From JAFGSZ01 sp964492185 (GTDB taxonomy: Bacteria; Bacteroidota; Bacteroidia; Bacteroidales; UBA10428): a stretch of DNA of 22,093 nucleotides. Where the stretch lies: NCBI GenBank assembly GCA_964492185.1, contig CAZBJH010000048.1:1-22093 (forward strand). Direction: 5' to 3'. The position numbers were made by a program, and so were the translations under genes. The notes under the pieces are model-generated. The model saw only the letters and a list, made by a program, of their open reading frames with translations. It ran no database searches and was not told where the DNA came from. Position 1 is the stretch's first letter; every line of letters begins with the position of its first letter. This document shows, in pieces, positions 1 through 8,506 of this stretch.

Positions 1-51
1 CTTGATCTCGAACATTCTGAACAAACACTAGGACTTTATAGACAAACTCTA
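1..51 (-). repeat. Dispersed MITE-like repeat, copy A (cut by window start)
   Basis: The 51 bases at the window edge are repeated almost exactly at 148-198. Both share the block cttgatctcgaacattctga and a terminal piece of the type ggactttatagacaaactct. This is one end of a repeat that also occurs complete at 54-198. Only the part inside the window is visible, so its full length is unknown. Confidence 0.8.
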
Positions 52-53
52 AA

Positions 54-198
54 TAGTGTCTGTCAATAATGTCCGATATCCGCGTTGCTGCTCACATTTT
101 AAATCCTCAAATACTTTAGTATTCTCCGGTTTAAAATGTTCACGCGCCTTGATCTCGAACATTCTGAACAAACACTAGGATTTTATAGACAAAATCTA
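54..198 (-). repeat. Dispersed MITE-like repeat, copy B
   Basis: A 145-bp unit starts with tagtgtctgtcaataatgtc and ends with ttttatagacaaaatcta. These are imperfect terminal inverted repeats. The middle is an imperfect palindrome: acattttaaa near 90-105 pairs with tttaaaatgt near 130-140, around a small inner hairpin aatac/gtatt. It lies directly beside copy A with about 2 bp between them, so the two are in tandem. Read on the minus strand, its first 40 bases match the start of copy D near 9990. It carries no ORF. Confidence 0.75.
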
Positions 199-220
199 AT
201 TATTGACAAGTTATAAATAA

Positions 221-245
221 ATGCAAACTTTCGAAAATTTTGCAT
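221..245 (-). terminator. Palindromic hairpin downstream of phosphofructokinase
   Basis: Atgcaaa (221-227) and tttgcat (239-245) form a 7-bp stem around an inner tttcgaaa palindrome. The hairpin is about 20 bp past the PFK stop codon and could end that transcript. On the minus strand no long U-run follows, so termination is only a guess. Confidence 0.3.
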
Positions 246-265
246 AAGCTTTTTTAAGATACCAA

Positions 266-1414
266 TCACCCAAGACAGGTACCCAGGTTGCGGGCAGCTT
301 CTACCCACGGATGATCAACGGGAACGACTTTTTTCTTTCCGACAATATCTTTCAGTGGTACCGGTTCAATACCTTCACCCCGGGCAGCAACCATAATCCC
401 GAATTTACCTTCACTGATCAGTTTGGTACAGGCTGTGCCCAGACGTGTTGCCAGCAGCCGGTCACCGGCAGAAGGTACACCCCCCCGCTGCAAATGTCCC
501 AAAATGGTTACACGGGATTCAACCCTGGTAAGCTTTTCGAGGTCCTTAGCCAGCTGCATAGTGTTACCGATGGCATTTTCCTTAAAGGTTTTAAGGTCTG
601 ATTTCAGCTTTTTGCGCTCTTCATCTTCTTTTGTTTTATCAATCTTATTACTAAGGATTTCAATTTTTTTATGCGCTTCTTTGGATACAGCCCCTTCGGC
701 AATGGCTACAATACTGAAATGTTTTCCTGCACGCTGTCTGTTCAGTATACTTTCGGCTATTATGTTGATATCATAAGGTATTTCAGGGATCAGGATAACA
801 TCGGCACCTCCGGAAACTCCGGCTCCCAGGGCCAGCCAGCCGGTATTATGGCCCATTATCTCAACTATAATGATGCGGTGGTGACTGTGGGCTGTACTGT
901 GAAGGCGGTCAATCGCTTCAACAGCTACACTTAGAGCAGTATCAAATCCGAAAGTCACATCCGTACCTTCAACATCATTATCAATGGTTTTTGGCAATGT
1001 GATAATGTTCAGCCCTTTTTCCACGAGATGAAAGGCGTTTTTTTGTGTTCCTCCGCCACCAATGCATACAAGGGCATCCAGGTGATGTTTGTAATAGTTT
1101 TCTACAATAACCTGGGTCATGTCAACTTTTTTTCCGCCGATCATCATTTTGTGAGGTTTGTCACGGCTTGTGCCCAGGATGGTCCCTCCCTGTGTAAGTA
1201 TGCCGGATAGGGTATTTCCCTCGAGACGGATGGTACGGTTTTCCATTAAACCACGGAATCCGTCACGGAAACCAATAACCTCCATGTCATATACACCTTG
1301 TGCGGTTTTTCCAATGCCCCGTATGGCAGCGTTAAGTCCGGGACTGTCACCGCCGGCAGTTAGAATGCCAATAAACTTGCTCATTTGATTTTTTAATTTT
1401 GCTTTTTCAACCAT
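266..1414 (-). CDS. pfkA: 6-phosphofructokinase, mixed (group III) type
   Basis: Phosphorylates fructose 6-phosphate to fructose 1,6-bisphosphate in cytoplasmic glycolysis. Seen: GILTAGGDSPGLNAA (residues 16-30), the phosphoryl-donor loop IGGGGT (118-123), PKTIDND (141-147, catalytic base D145), MGHNTGW (188-194) and LGHLQRGG (305-312). Family knowledge: Gly at the second variable loop position (122; E. coli 104) favours ATP, while Lys in PKTIDND (142; E. coli 124) is the PPi-type residue, so the donor is not settled by sequence. The Asp of the usual GGDGS loop is Gly here, and MGR has become MGH. A charged insert (about 242-290) makes it longer than the 320-aa E. coli enzyme. Met11 (ATG at 1384) is a plausible alternative start, nearer the conserved N-terminus. 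The first ATG overlaps the stop of the upstream dehydrogenase by 8 bp, suggesting coupling. Confidence 0.92.
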   Translation of the reverse strand: MVEKAKLKNQMSKFIGILTAGGDSPGLNAAIRGIGKTAQGVYDMEVIGFRDGFRGLMENRTIRLEGNTLSGILTQGGTILGTSRDKPHKMMIGGKKVDMTQVIVENYYKHHLDALVCIGGGGTQKNAFHLVEKGLNIITLPKTIDNDVEGTDVTFGFDTALSVAVEAIDRLHSTAHSHHRIIIVEIMGHNTGWLALGAGVSGGADVILIPEIPYDINIIAESILNRQRAGKHFSIVAIAEGAVSKEAHKKIEILSNKIDKTKEDEERKKLKSDLKTFKENAIGNTMQLAKDLEKLTRVESRVTILGHLQRGGVPSAGDRLLATRLGTACTKLISEGKFGIMVAARGEGIEPVPLKDIVGKKKVVPVDHPWVEAARNLGTCLG

Positions 1415-2318
1415 TTGTATCGGATATTTTTTTCAGGGCAAGCATAAGTGCTTGTGTGCCTTTTTTGCCATGACCTGAAGCTACTAATGAAATATACAAT
1501 TGTTGCACCAAAGCCAGCCCGGGCAAAACAATATTCATTTTCCGTGCTTCTTCAAGTGCAATGCTCATATCTTTAATGAAGTGTTCAACATAAAATCCGG
1601 GATCATAATCCTGTTTCAATATACGGGGAGCGAGATTATCAAGTGTCCAGCAGGCTGCAGCTCCGCCGCTAATGGCTTTGAGCATGGTTTTCATATCAAG
1701 TCCTGACTGATAACCATAAAGCAGACTTTCGCATACACCGATCATGGTACCGGCTATGGCAATCTGATTACACATTTTGGTATTTTGACCGGAGCCTTCC
1801 ACACCCTGGTAAGTGATTTTATCACCCATTAGTTTAAAAAGCGGCAATATAGTTTCAAATACTTCTTTATTACCACCTGTCATAATGGATAATGAAGCAT
1901 TTATAGCGCCTGTGTCTCCTCCTGATACAGGGGCATCCAGGGTATGGATCCCTTTTGTCATGGCATAAGTATAGATTTCTTTTGCCAGACCGGGACTGCT
2001 GGTTGTCATATCCACCAGTATGCTCCCTGATCCTGCACTGTTAATAAGTCCTTCCTCACCGAAATAAAGTTCCCTGACATCTTCAGGATAGCCTACTATG
2101 GTAAAGATAATGTCACATTGTGCGGCAAGGATCGCCGGTTTTTCGGTCCATTCAGCACCCAATCTGATCACTTCACCTGCTTTTTCTTTTGTGCGGTTGT
2201 ATACCATACCTGTATACCCGGCTTTCAGTATATGGCTGAACATAGAAGAGCCCATTACGCCGGTCCCTATCCAACCTATTTTTGTGAAATGATTATTTTT
2301 GCCCTTCATTTCTGGCAA
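1407..2318 (-). CDS. 3-hydroxyisobutyrate dehydrogenase-family oxidoreductase
   Basis: An NAD(P)-dependent beta-hydroxyacid dehydrogenase of 303 residues, the usual family size. Seen: N-terminal Rossmann motif GWIGTGVMG (15-23), the substrate-site motif DAPVSGG (128-134), and the catalytic lysine block GSGQNTKMCNQ (175-185, Lys181), followed by the all-alpha C-terminal domain with KDM (249-251). Family members reduce tartronate semialdehyde, oxidise 3-hydroxyisobutyrate, or act on succinic semialdehyde or related compounds; the sequence does not decide which. It is cytoplasmic. Its stop codon lies inside the first codons of the downstream phosphofructokinase, so the two are probably co-transcribed. 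Met4 is an alternative start. Confidence 0.9.
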   Translation of the reverse strand: MPEMKGKNNHFTKIGWIGTGVMGSSMFSHILKAGYTGMVYNRTKEKAGEVIRLGAEWTEKPAILAAQCDIIFTIVGYPEDVRELYFGEEGLINSAGSGSILVDMTTSSPGLAKEIYTYAMTKGIHTLDAPVSGGDTGAINASLSIMTGGNKEVFETILPLFKLMGDKITYQGVEGSGQNTKMCNQIAIAGTMIGVCESLLYGYQSGLDMKTMLKAISGGAAACWTLDNLAPRILKQDYDPGFYVEHFIKDMSIALEEARKMNIVLPGLALVQQLYISLVASGHGKKGTQALMLALKKISDTNG

Positions 2319-2411
2319 TATAAAGTTTTAAATTACAATAATTAAAAGAATACTTTCGTATTGGGAAGATATTTTTTTACAAGTTTTTGTTGAAAATCAG
2401 AAAATCTGTTG

Positions 2412-2426
2412 TTTACATAATGTAAA
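2412..2426. promoter_or_regulatory. Perfect palindrome TTTACAT-A-ATGTAAA
   Basis: A 15-bp perfect palindrome in the gap between the dehydrogenase (start 2318) and the FG-GAP gene (end 2470). It is about 95 bp upstream of the dehydrogenase start, a position that suits a dimeric regulator site. A short atcag/ctgat hairpin follows at 2433-2449. A+T-rich palindromes arise easily by chance, so the role is unproven. Confidence 0.3.
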
Positions 2427-2469
2427 GCCATTATCAGAAAGAAACTGATGAACCGATATTAATTTCCGT

Positions 2470-3609
2470 TCACTTTGAAGATTCTATTAGCATATTCCTG
2501 AGATAATAGCTGGTTGTTCCCTTCCATGGTTTGAAACATATATCTGTATCACCGTCACCGTCAACATCTGCAGCTATTGCATCGTGGCATTCTTTATCTG
2601 TCAGTATTTCATGGCGTTTCCACTCTTCACCTTTACCGTCAAGGTTCTCCCAAATGAATAAGCGTTTGTGCAGGTCACCCGTTATGGGGCCACCTCCTGA
2701 AAATACATCAGGATCGCCGTCATTGTCAAAATCGGCGACACATAATGAATGCAGGTCCTGATCAGTTGAATAATCTATTTTATGAGTGAACCAGTTGATT
2801 CCACGGCCGTCCTTATTCTCATGCCAGGCTATTTTTCCCGACGGATTATTTGATTCTGCCTGAACAATATCAACGTAACCGTCGCCATCCATATCAATCA
2901 TCCATACACGTGATGAATTGGCAAATTTACCTGTACTTTCCACGAAGCTGATAGTACGGTGTGGCAGCCAGTCAGACCCGTCACCTTTGGTATTCTCATA
3001 CCATACGTTTGACCTTAGAATATCATTATCTCCGTCATTATCAATATCCGCTATAGAATGAGGGAAAATTCCTCCGGCTACACCGTCACCAATTTTTGTT
3101 TCTTTCCATTTTTTATGGGATTTACCCGGACGGATTTCATACCAGAACAGTCCTTCCTGCTCACTCATTGCTACCAGGTCGGGTTTGCCGTCGCCATTGA
3201 GGTCACCGGTAATATTGTCATAGGCAAAAACAGCCTTGTTTTCAAATCTTTCAAAGTTTTCTCCTGAACCCAGGTTACGATACCATGTTCCTCCTGATAC
3301 CTGGTCGATCTCTCCGTCACCATCAACATCAAATGCCACACCGCCCCGGTCGGTTAAATTATCTTCCCCGATAAGATGTTTTACCCATTTATCCGGTGCC
3401 TGATATTCAAACCACCATACCGACCTGCCGCTGGAACCTACAATCCAGTCAAAGTCACCGTCATGATCTATATCCGTCAGCGATGACTGGCCAAGTAACT
3501 GACCATCAGCGTCACCTATTTTATGAAGTTCAAATTTGGGGATTTGTCCGAATAAAATCAAATTACTGTAAACAATAAAAATAACTATACTGAGAACCGG
3601 TATTTTCAT
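2470..3609 (-). CDS. Secreted FG-GAP/VCBS repeat beta-propeller protein
   Basis: A 379-residue exported protein. Residues 1-22 are a hydrophobic signal peptide ending near FGQ. The mature part carries seven regularly spaced Asp-rich calcium-type loops at about 46-54, 94-102, 136-144, 188-196, 239-247, 293-301 and 348-356 (such as DVDGDGEID and DMDGDGYVD). Most are followed by an aromatic strand such as WYEN or WHEN. Seven such repeats fit one complete seven-bladed propeller with no extra catalytic domain. FG-GAP propellers usually bind ligands or carbohydrates, or serve as surface scaffolds; the ligand is unknown here. It is a single gene with no close same-strand partner, and a repeat copy lies about 70 bp upstream of its start. 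It ends without an obvious type IX sorting domain. Confidence 0.85.
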   Translation of the reverse strand: MKIPVLSIVIFIVYSNLILFGQIPKFELHKIGDADGQLLGQSSLTDIDHDGDFDWIVGSSGRSVWWFEYQAPDKWVKHLIGEDNLTDRGGVAFDVDGDGEIDQVSGGTWYRNLGSGENFERFENKAVFAYDNITGDLNGDGKPDLVAMSEQEGLFWYEIRPGKSHKKWKETKIGDGVAGGIFPHSIADIDNDGDNDILRSNVWYENTKGDGSDWLPHRTISFVESTGKFANSSRVWMIDMDGDGYVDIVQAESNNPSGKIAWHENKDGRGINWFTHKIDYSTDQDLHSLCVADFDNDGDPDVFSGGGPITGDLHKRLFIWENLDGKGEEWKRHEILTDKECHDAIAADVDGDGDTDICFKPWKGTTSYYLRNMLIESSK

Positions 3610-3680
3610 AATTTCAACACAAAAAGTTTAGTAACTTAAAAGATGCATATAATTTATTCTTCATTATAATACAGGCTATA

Positions 3681-3847
3681 TAGAGTCCGTCTATAAAGTA
3701 GTCAAAATGTTTAACCGTACATGTGTCTGTTCAGAAGGTTCCATTTGCAAGGCTTGCGCAGTCCGAAAATGCGTAGTTTACCAGTCGTAAATGAGCAATT
3801 TTCGGACAAGCGTAACGCAGCAATTGGGACTTTATGGACAGACACTA
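3681..3847 (+). repeat. Dispersed MITE-like repeat, copy C
   Basis: A 167-bp element with terminal inverted repeats tagagtccgtctataaagt (left) and actttatggacagacacta (right), flanked by TA-rich sequence (tata on both sides). The interior is a long imperfect hairpin: catttgcaaggcttgcgcag near 3745 faces the reverse-complement-like block ending gcaattggg near 3830. Copies D and F share most of this sequence. It fills about half of the 354-bp gap between the divergent FG-GAP and ccsBA genes. Nothing else recognisable is in that gap apart from an AAGGAGG run at 3911-3917. Confidence 0.85.
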
Positions 3848-3963
3848 TATAAACTTAATATACTTGTAGGCATAAAAATAGTTACATAATAAATATTAAT
3901 ATTTTGAAAAAAGGAGGAAGAGGGTGTTCCCGAAATAATTCAGGTTAAATATTTTGCTTATTT

Positions 3964-6900
3964 TTGGACTGGGGGAACAGTTTTACCACGTTATTAAAAC
4001 ATATCCTACCGATGAAAAGACTTTTATCTTATTTTGTTTCCACACGGATGATGGCTGCAATACTCGCTGTTTTTGCCATTAGTATAGCTATTGCTACCTT
4101 TATTGAGAATGATTACGGAACAGCCGCGGCACGCGCACTGGTTTACAATGCCACCTGGTTTGAGGTTCTTCTTTTTCTGGGGGTTGTAAATCTGATTGCA
4201 GTGATAATAAAACAAAGATTATATCGTCCCGGAAAAATACCCATGTTTATTTTTCATATTGCATTTGCTGTTATTATAATTGGCGCTGGAATTACCCGCT
4301 ATTTTGGTTCTGAAGGGATGATGTATATTCGTGAAGGTGAAAGCTCAAATACTGTAATTCTGAATGATGATTATGTTAGTATTGAATTACAGAAAGGGGA
4401 ATTGAAAAAAAGTTTTGATTTTAAGGTGCTCTTTTCAACTGCAGCAGTAAACAAGTTCAGGAAAACCATATCACTGGACGGAGAAAAAGTTTATTTGGAG
4501 CTGAAACAATTTATACCCGATGCTGTACTTGCCCTGGTACCCGATGAAAACGGCCAACCTGTGATAGAGATGGTTACCACCGGCATAAATGGAAGAGAGC
4601 AGGTTATTATGCAAGCGGATGAACAACATTGGCTGGGGAATCGATTATTCCATTTTAGCAGGGAAATTATTCATAAAGATGCGGTGACATTCTTATATAA
4701 GGAAGACTGCTTGTTTTTTTATTCCCCGGTTGAGGTCCGTGTATCAGATATGACGGATCAAAAAAAGTATGTATTGGAGGCGCGTACCCTGCATGAATTT
4801 CATCCCCGTAAGTTGTATAAATTCGGTGATATGCTAATAGTATTGCGGAGCTGGTTGCCTGGAGCCGGGTTGTACCCGCGGCCGGCGGAGGATATGGAGC
4901 AGGGGGGAGGGCAGGATGCCCTGATCATGGAGGTTATTTATAAAGATAAGCCTGAAGAAATGATTTTGTGGAGACATGATGGTAACCAGGAGAGTCACGG
5001 TTTTGCAGATTTCAACGGCATACTTGTTCAGGCTGATTACGGATCAAAGCCTGTTCAATTGCCTTTTGAGATTTACCTGAAAGATTTTATTATTGAACGT
5101 TATCCCGGTTCAAACAGTCCGTCCTCGTATGAAAGTAAGGTCACACTTATTGACCGTGAACGTAATATACGGGAAGATTATCGGGTTTATATGAACAAAA
5201 TACTTAAATACCGTGGATACCGTTTTTATCAGTCATCTTATGATCAGGATGAAAAAGGAACGGTTTTTTCGGTGAATCAGGATACTGCCGGAACATTTGT
5301 AACTTATACCGGCTATTTTCTATTAAGCCTTGGGATGTTTTTGAGCCTGATAAACCGAAGAAGCCGTTTCCGTTTTTTAGTAAGGCAATCATCAGAAGTC
5401 AAACGGTCGAAACTGTCCTCCTTCGTTTTGGTGTTAATTTTATTCGTATTTACATCCTTCAGTTCATATGCACAAACAATACGGGTTCCTGAATCACAGG
5501 CAGTGAATCCCCGGCATGCAGCATCGTTTGGCAGTTTATTGGTTCAGGATAACGGGGGAAGGATTAAACCTGTCAATACGCTTTCATCTGAAGTTTTACG
5601 AAAGATTGCAAGGAAAAATACATACTCGGGCTTAAGCAGTGATCAGGTATTGCTGGGTATGATGGTTGATCCCGGGTTTTGGCAATCCCAGCCAATGATC
5701 AGGGTCGGGCATGACGATATCAATGATCTGTTGGGCACCGATGATAAGTATGTCCCTTTTAAAAATTTTTTTACCGCCGGAAGGTCGTTCGATTACATTC
5801 TGAAAAATCAGGTGGAGGATGCTTTCAGAAAGAAACCGGCATACCGTACAAAGTTTGATAGTGAGTTAATACGGGTGGATGAGCGTGTTAATATTGCATA
5901 TTTAGTGTATACATGGAGGTTGTTGAGAATATTTCCGCATCCTGATGAGGAGAACTTGACATGGTATTCACCGGCAACCGTGACAGATGCTGTTCAAACA
6001 AAAGACAGCGTTTTTGTAAATAATATACTACCTGTTTATTTTCAGAGTGTTGAAAAGTCAGTGCGATCGGGTGACTGGAGTGAGGCAGATCATTATCTGC
6101 AGACCTTAAATCAATATCAAAAGGAATATGGCGCAGATATAGTTCCCTTAGAATCAGAAGTTAAGCTTGAAATATTTTATAATAGATCGGATATATTCAA
6201 AAGACTGATATCAGTGTATGGATTGGTTGGGTTCCTCCTGATCATTATTCAGTTCATTACTGTTTTTAATACAAAGATATGTTTTAGAATACCTGTGTTT
6301 ATAGCTTCGGCAGTAATTTTTGCCGGATTTGTTTTACATACGGCAGGATTGATAATTCGATGGAAAATAGCCGGACATGCACCGTGGAGCAATGGATATG
6401 AAGCTATGATATATATTGCCTGGGCTACTGTTCTGGCAGGTATTGTTTTTTCACGCGGATCATCAATAACACTTTCGTCCACCGCGGTTCTCGCTGCATT
6501 GATATTGCAGATTGCCCACCTGAGCTGGATGGATCCCCAGATAACCAATCTTGTTCCTGTACTCAGGTCATACTGGTTGATAATTCATGTGGCAGTTATA
6601 ACAGGCAGCTATGGATTTCTTTCCATGGCCGCTATCTTGGGATTTATGAATCTGCTGATCATGATCTTTGAGAGGCCTCATAAAATTGAGCGTGTTGATT
6701 TAATAATAAAAGAGTTGACTAATACTATTGAGATGACCATGATCGTTGGATTATATATGCTTACTATCGGTACATTTCTTGGGGGAGTTTGGGCAAATGA
6801 ATCCTGGGGCCGTTATTGGGGCTGGGACCCCAAGGAAACCTGGGCGCTGGTAACCGTACTGGTATATGCATTTATTCTTCATATGCGGCTGGTGCCGGGA

Positions 6901-7131
6901 CTTAAAAGCAGGTTTGGTTTTAATTTGGCTGCTTTACTGGGCTTTAGTTCAGTGATCATGACATATTTTGGTGTTAATTATTACCTTTCGGGATTGCATT
7001 CTTATGCACAGGGAGACCCCGTGCCCGTTCCTCCTGTGGTTTATTATATACTCATTATTATTGCTTTTGTATCTGTGATGGCCTATGTTAATCAGCGAAG
7101 ACTGGCACAAATAGTAAAACAAAATAAATGA
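3964..7131 (+). CDS. ccsBA: Fused CcsB-CcsA (ResB-ResC) cytochrome c assembly protein
   Basis: System II haem delivery and cytochrome c synthetase, combining ResB/CcsB and CcsA in one inner-membrane protein of about 1040-1055 residues. Seen: N-terminal transmembrane segments (about 20-110) and a large extracytoplasmic domain typical of ResB (to about 440). Then come further hydrophobic segments (about 450-505), another extracytoplasmic stretch, and a C-terminal multi-span CcsA domain with the haem-handling motif WGWDPKETW (952-960) and conserved-type histidines near 805 (GHAPWSNGYEA) and at HSYAQG close to the end. The longest frame begins at a TTG. The ATG at 4012 (MKRLLSYF) is the more likely start and leaves 1039 residues. 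The full fusion is known in Bacteroidota and epsilonproteobacteria. It ends 4 bp before the convergent metZ-like gene. Confidence 0.93.
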   Translation: MDWGNSFTTLLKHILPMKRLLSYFVSTRMMAAILAVFAISIAIATFIENDYGTAAARALVYNATWFEVLLFLGVVNLIAVIIKQRLYRPGKIPMFIFHIAFAVIIIGAGITRYFGSEGMMYIREGESSNTVILNDDYVSIELQKGELKKSFDFKVLFSTAAVNKFRKTISLDGEKVYLELKQFIPDAVLALVPDENGQPVIEMVTTGINGREQVIMQADEQHWLGNRLFHFSREIIHKDAVTFLYKEDCLFFYSPVEVRVSDMTDQKKYVLEARTLHEFHPRKLYKFGDMLIVLRSWLPGAGLYPRPAEDMEQGGGQDALIMEVIYKDKPEEMILWRHDGNQESHGFADFNGILVQADYGSKPVQLPFEIYLKDFIIERYPGSNSPSSYESKVTLIDRERNIREDYRVYMNKILKYRGYRFYQSSYDQDEKGTVFSVNQDTAGTFVTYTGYFLLSLGMFLSLINRRSRFRFLVRQSSEVKRSKLSSFVLVLILFVFTSFSSYAQTIRVPESQAVNPRHAASFGSLLVQDNGGRIKPVNTLSSEVLRKIARKNTYSGLSSDQVLLGMMVDPGFWQSQPMIRVGHDDINDLLGTDDKYVPFKNFFTAGRSFDYILKNQVEDAFRKKPAYRTKFDSELIRVDERVNIAYLVYTWRLLRIFPHPDEENLTWYSPATVTDAVQTKDSVFVNNILPVYFQSVEKSVRSGDWSEADHYLQTLNQYQKEYGADIVPLESEVKLEIFYNRSDIFKRLISVYGLVGFLLIIIQFITVFNTKICFRIPVFIASAVIFAGFVLHTAGLIIRWKIAGHAPWSNGYEAMIYIAWATVLAGIVFSRGSSITLSSTAVLAALILQIAHLSWMDPQITNLVPVLRSYWLIIHVAVITGSYGFLSMAAILGFMNLLIMIFERPHKIERVDLIIKELTNTIEMTMIVGLYMLTIGTFLGGVWANESWGRYWGWDPKETWALVTVLVYAFILHMRLVPGLKSRFGFNLAALLGFSSVIMTYFGVNYYLSGLHSYAQGDPVPVPPVVYYILIIIAFVSVMAYVNQRRLAQIVKQNK

Positions 7132-7135
7132 TGCC

Positions 7136-8317
7136 TTATTTTTTTGATTTAACCAGTGCTTGTTCCATATCTTCCAACAGATCATTGATGTGTTCAAGGC
7201 CCACTGACACTCTCAGCAAACTGTCGGTAATATTAACAGCCTGTTTTTCTTCGGAAGTGAGTTTTGAATGAGTTGTGGTTGAAGGATGTGTAATGCAGGA
7301 TCTTGTGTCTCCCAGATTGGCTGTAATGTTGAAAAGTTGTAATGCATTTTCAAATTTCATACAACGGTCAACTCCTCCGTTAACTTCAAAAGAAACCAAT
7401 CCGCCACCCTGGTTCATTTGCCTGCAGGCAAGTTCATATTGAGGGTGGGAGGGGAGAAGGGGATAACGAACCGATCTCACCTCCTTGTGTTTTTCGAGGA
7501 ATTCAGCAAGCTGAAAAGCATTGCTGCAGTGGCGGTCCAGCCGTACTGCCAGGGTTTCAAGACTTTTGGAAAGAATCCAGCTGTTAAAGGGTGAAAGAGT
7601 AGGACCTGTCTGCCTGGCCAGCATATGCACTTCTTCCATAGCCTCTTTATTTCCGATTATGGCGCCACCTATTGTACGGCCCTGCCCGTCAATAAATTTT
7701 GTTGTGGAATGTATTACCAGGTCGGCACCGAAATCAATTGGCCTTTGTAAATAAGGAGTGGAAAAACTATTATCGACCACAAAATAAAGATCGTTTTCCC
7801 TGGAAAGCTGTCCCAGATATTCCAGGTTAATAATATCAAGCCCCGGATTAGAGGGGGTTTCAGTAAAAATCATTTTTGTGGAAGGAAGCAGGTTTTTCTT
7901 CCAGCCGTTTTTGTCGTCAACATCCACATAGGTATGGGTGATGCCCCATCGAGGCAGGAATTGAGTAAACAGCAAATGGGTGGAGCCAAAAATTGATCTT
8001 GATGCCAGTACATGGTCACCGGCACGAAGATGGGCAGCCAGTGAAAGAAATACAGCGGCCATACCGGAGGCTGTTGCAATCCCGTCACCGGCTTTTTCAA
8101 GCAGGCAAAGTTTTTCAATGAATTCATCATTGTTTGGATGTGCAAGCCGGCTGTATATATATGTTTGCTGTTCATCAGCAAAAACCGACTGAGCTTCTTC
8201 TGCAGTATTGAATAAAAAGCTTGAAGTGGGATAGATGGGAGTGCTGTGTTCATTTAGCGGGGACCTCTTCATTTGACTGTGTATAGCATTTGTCTCGAAA
8301 CATGTTGTTTTTTTCAT
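7136..8317 (-). CDS. metZ: O-succinylhomoserine sulfhydrylase-like PLP enzyme
   Basis: A Cys/Met-metabolism PLP enzyme of 393 residues (start ATG 8317; the frame stays open upstream to 8389, but that extension is A+T-rich and unlike the family). Seen: YSR (55-57) and SGM (84-86) for PLP phosphate contacts, ETPSNP (153-158), the PLP-ring Asp in VVDNSFSTP (D182), the Schiff-base lysine in HSTTKFIDGQGR (K207), and GDTRSCITHPSTTTH (336-350). The DGQGR and GPTLSPFNSW signatures resemble MetZ-type sulfhydrylases, which make homocysteine from activated homoserine and sulfide. Cystathionine gamma-synthase and methionine gamma-lyase share the fold and cannot be excluded. Cytoplasmic. It converges on ccsBA with a 4-bp gap and no room for separate terminators. 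Confidence 0.85.
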   Translation of the reverse strand: MKKTTCFETNAIHSQMKRSPLNEHSTPIYPTSSFLFNTAEEAQSVFADEQQTYIYSRLAHPNNDEFIEKLCLLEKAGDGIATASGMAAVFLSLAAHLRAGDHVLASRSIFGSTHLLFTQFLPRWGITHTYVDVDDKNGWKKNLLPSTKMIFTETPSNPGLDIINLEYLGQLSRENDLYFVVDNSFSTPYLQRPIDFGADLVIHSTTKFIDGQGRTIGGAIIGNKEAMEEVHMLARQTGPTLSPFNSWILSKSLETLAVRLDRHCSNAFQLAEFLEKHKEVRSVRYPLLPSHPQYELACRQMNQGGGLVSFEVNGGVDRCMKFENALQLFNITANLGDTRSCITHPSTTTHSKLTSEEKQAVNITDSLLRVSVGLEHINDLLEDMEQALVKSKK

Positions 8318-8435
8318 CTTACATAATTTTTTGGTCTTTTCATATATATGTTTATTATAAATTATCCTGTTCTTAATAAAAAAAATCAAAAATATTCAAA
8401 ATTCAAATAAAATAAGATTTATTTTGTGTTTCATT

Positions 8436-8491
8436 ATTCGGACACGTGACCGATTAAACATTTTAACATCTTTTTTATAGACAGAACACTA
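8436..8491 (-). repeat. Dispersed MITE-like repeat, truncated copy G
   Basis: Read on the minus strand, the sequence starts tagtgttctgtctataaa and continues through ttaaaatgtttaatcggtca and cgtgtccg. This parallels the left 55 bases of copy C. The rest of the element is absent. It ends 15 bp before the KDPG aldolase start, so it forms part of that gene's leader or promoter region. Confidence 0.6.
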
Positions 8492-8506
8492 AATAACGAT
8501 AGTAAA

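Noticed and set aside
1..198. Tandem repeats as a possible CRISPR array
   Set aside because: The units are about 145 bp, have inverted ends and lack regular short spacers.
423..776. 117-codon plus-strand frame over the PFK gene
   Set aside because: It is antisense to a well-conserved enzyme, with low-complexity Ser/Leu content.
6249..6548. 99-codon minus-strand frame in ccsBA
   Set aside because: It is antisense to transmembrane segments of CcsA; no independent evidence.
7870..8253. 127-codon minus-strand frame inside the PLP enzyme gene
   Set aside because: It lies in another frame of a clearly conserved gene; its composition and lack of motifs mark it as a shadow.
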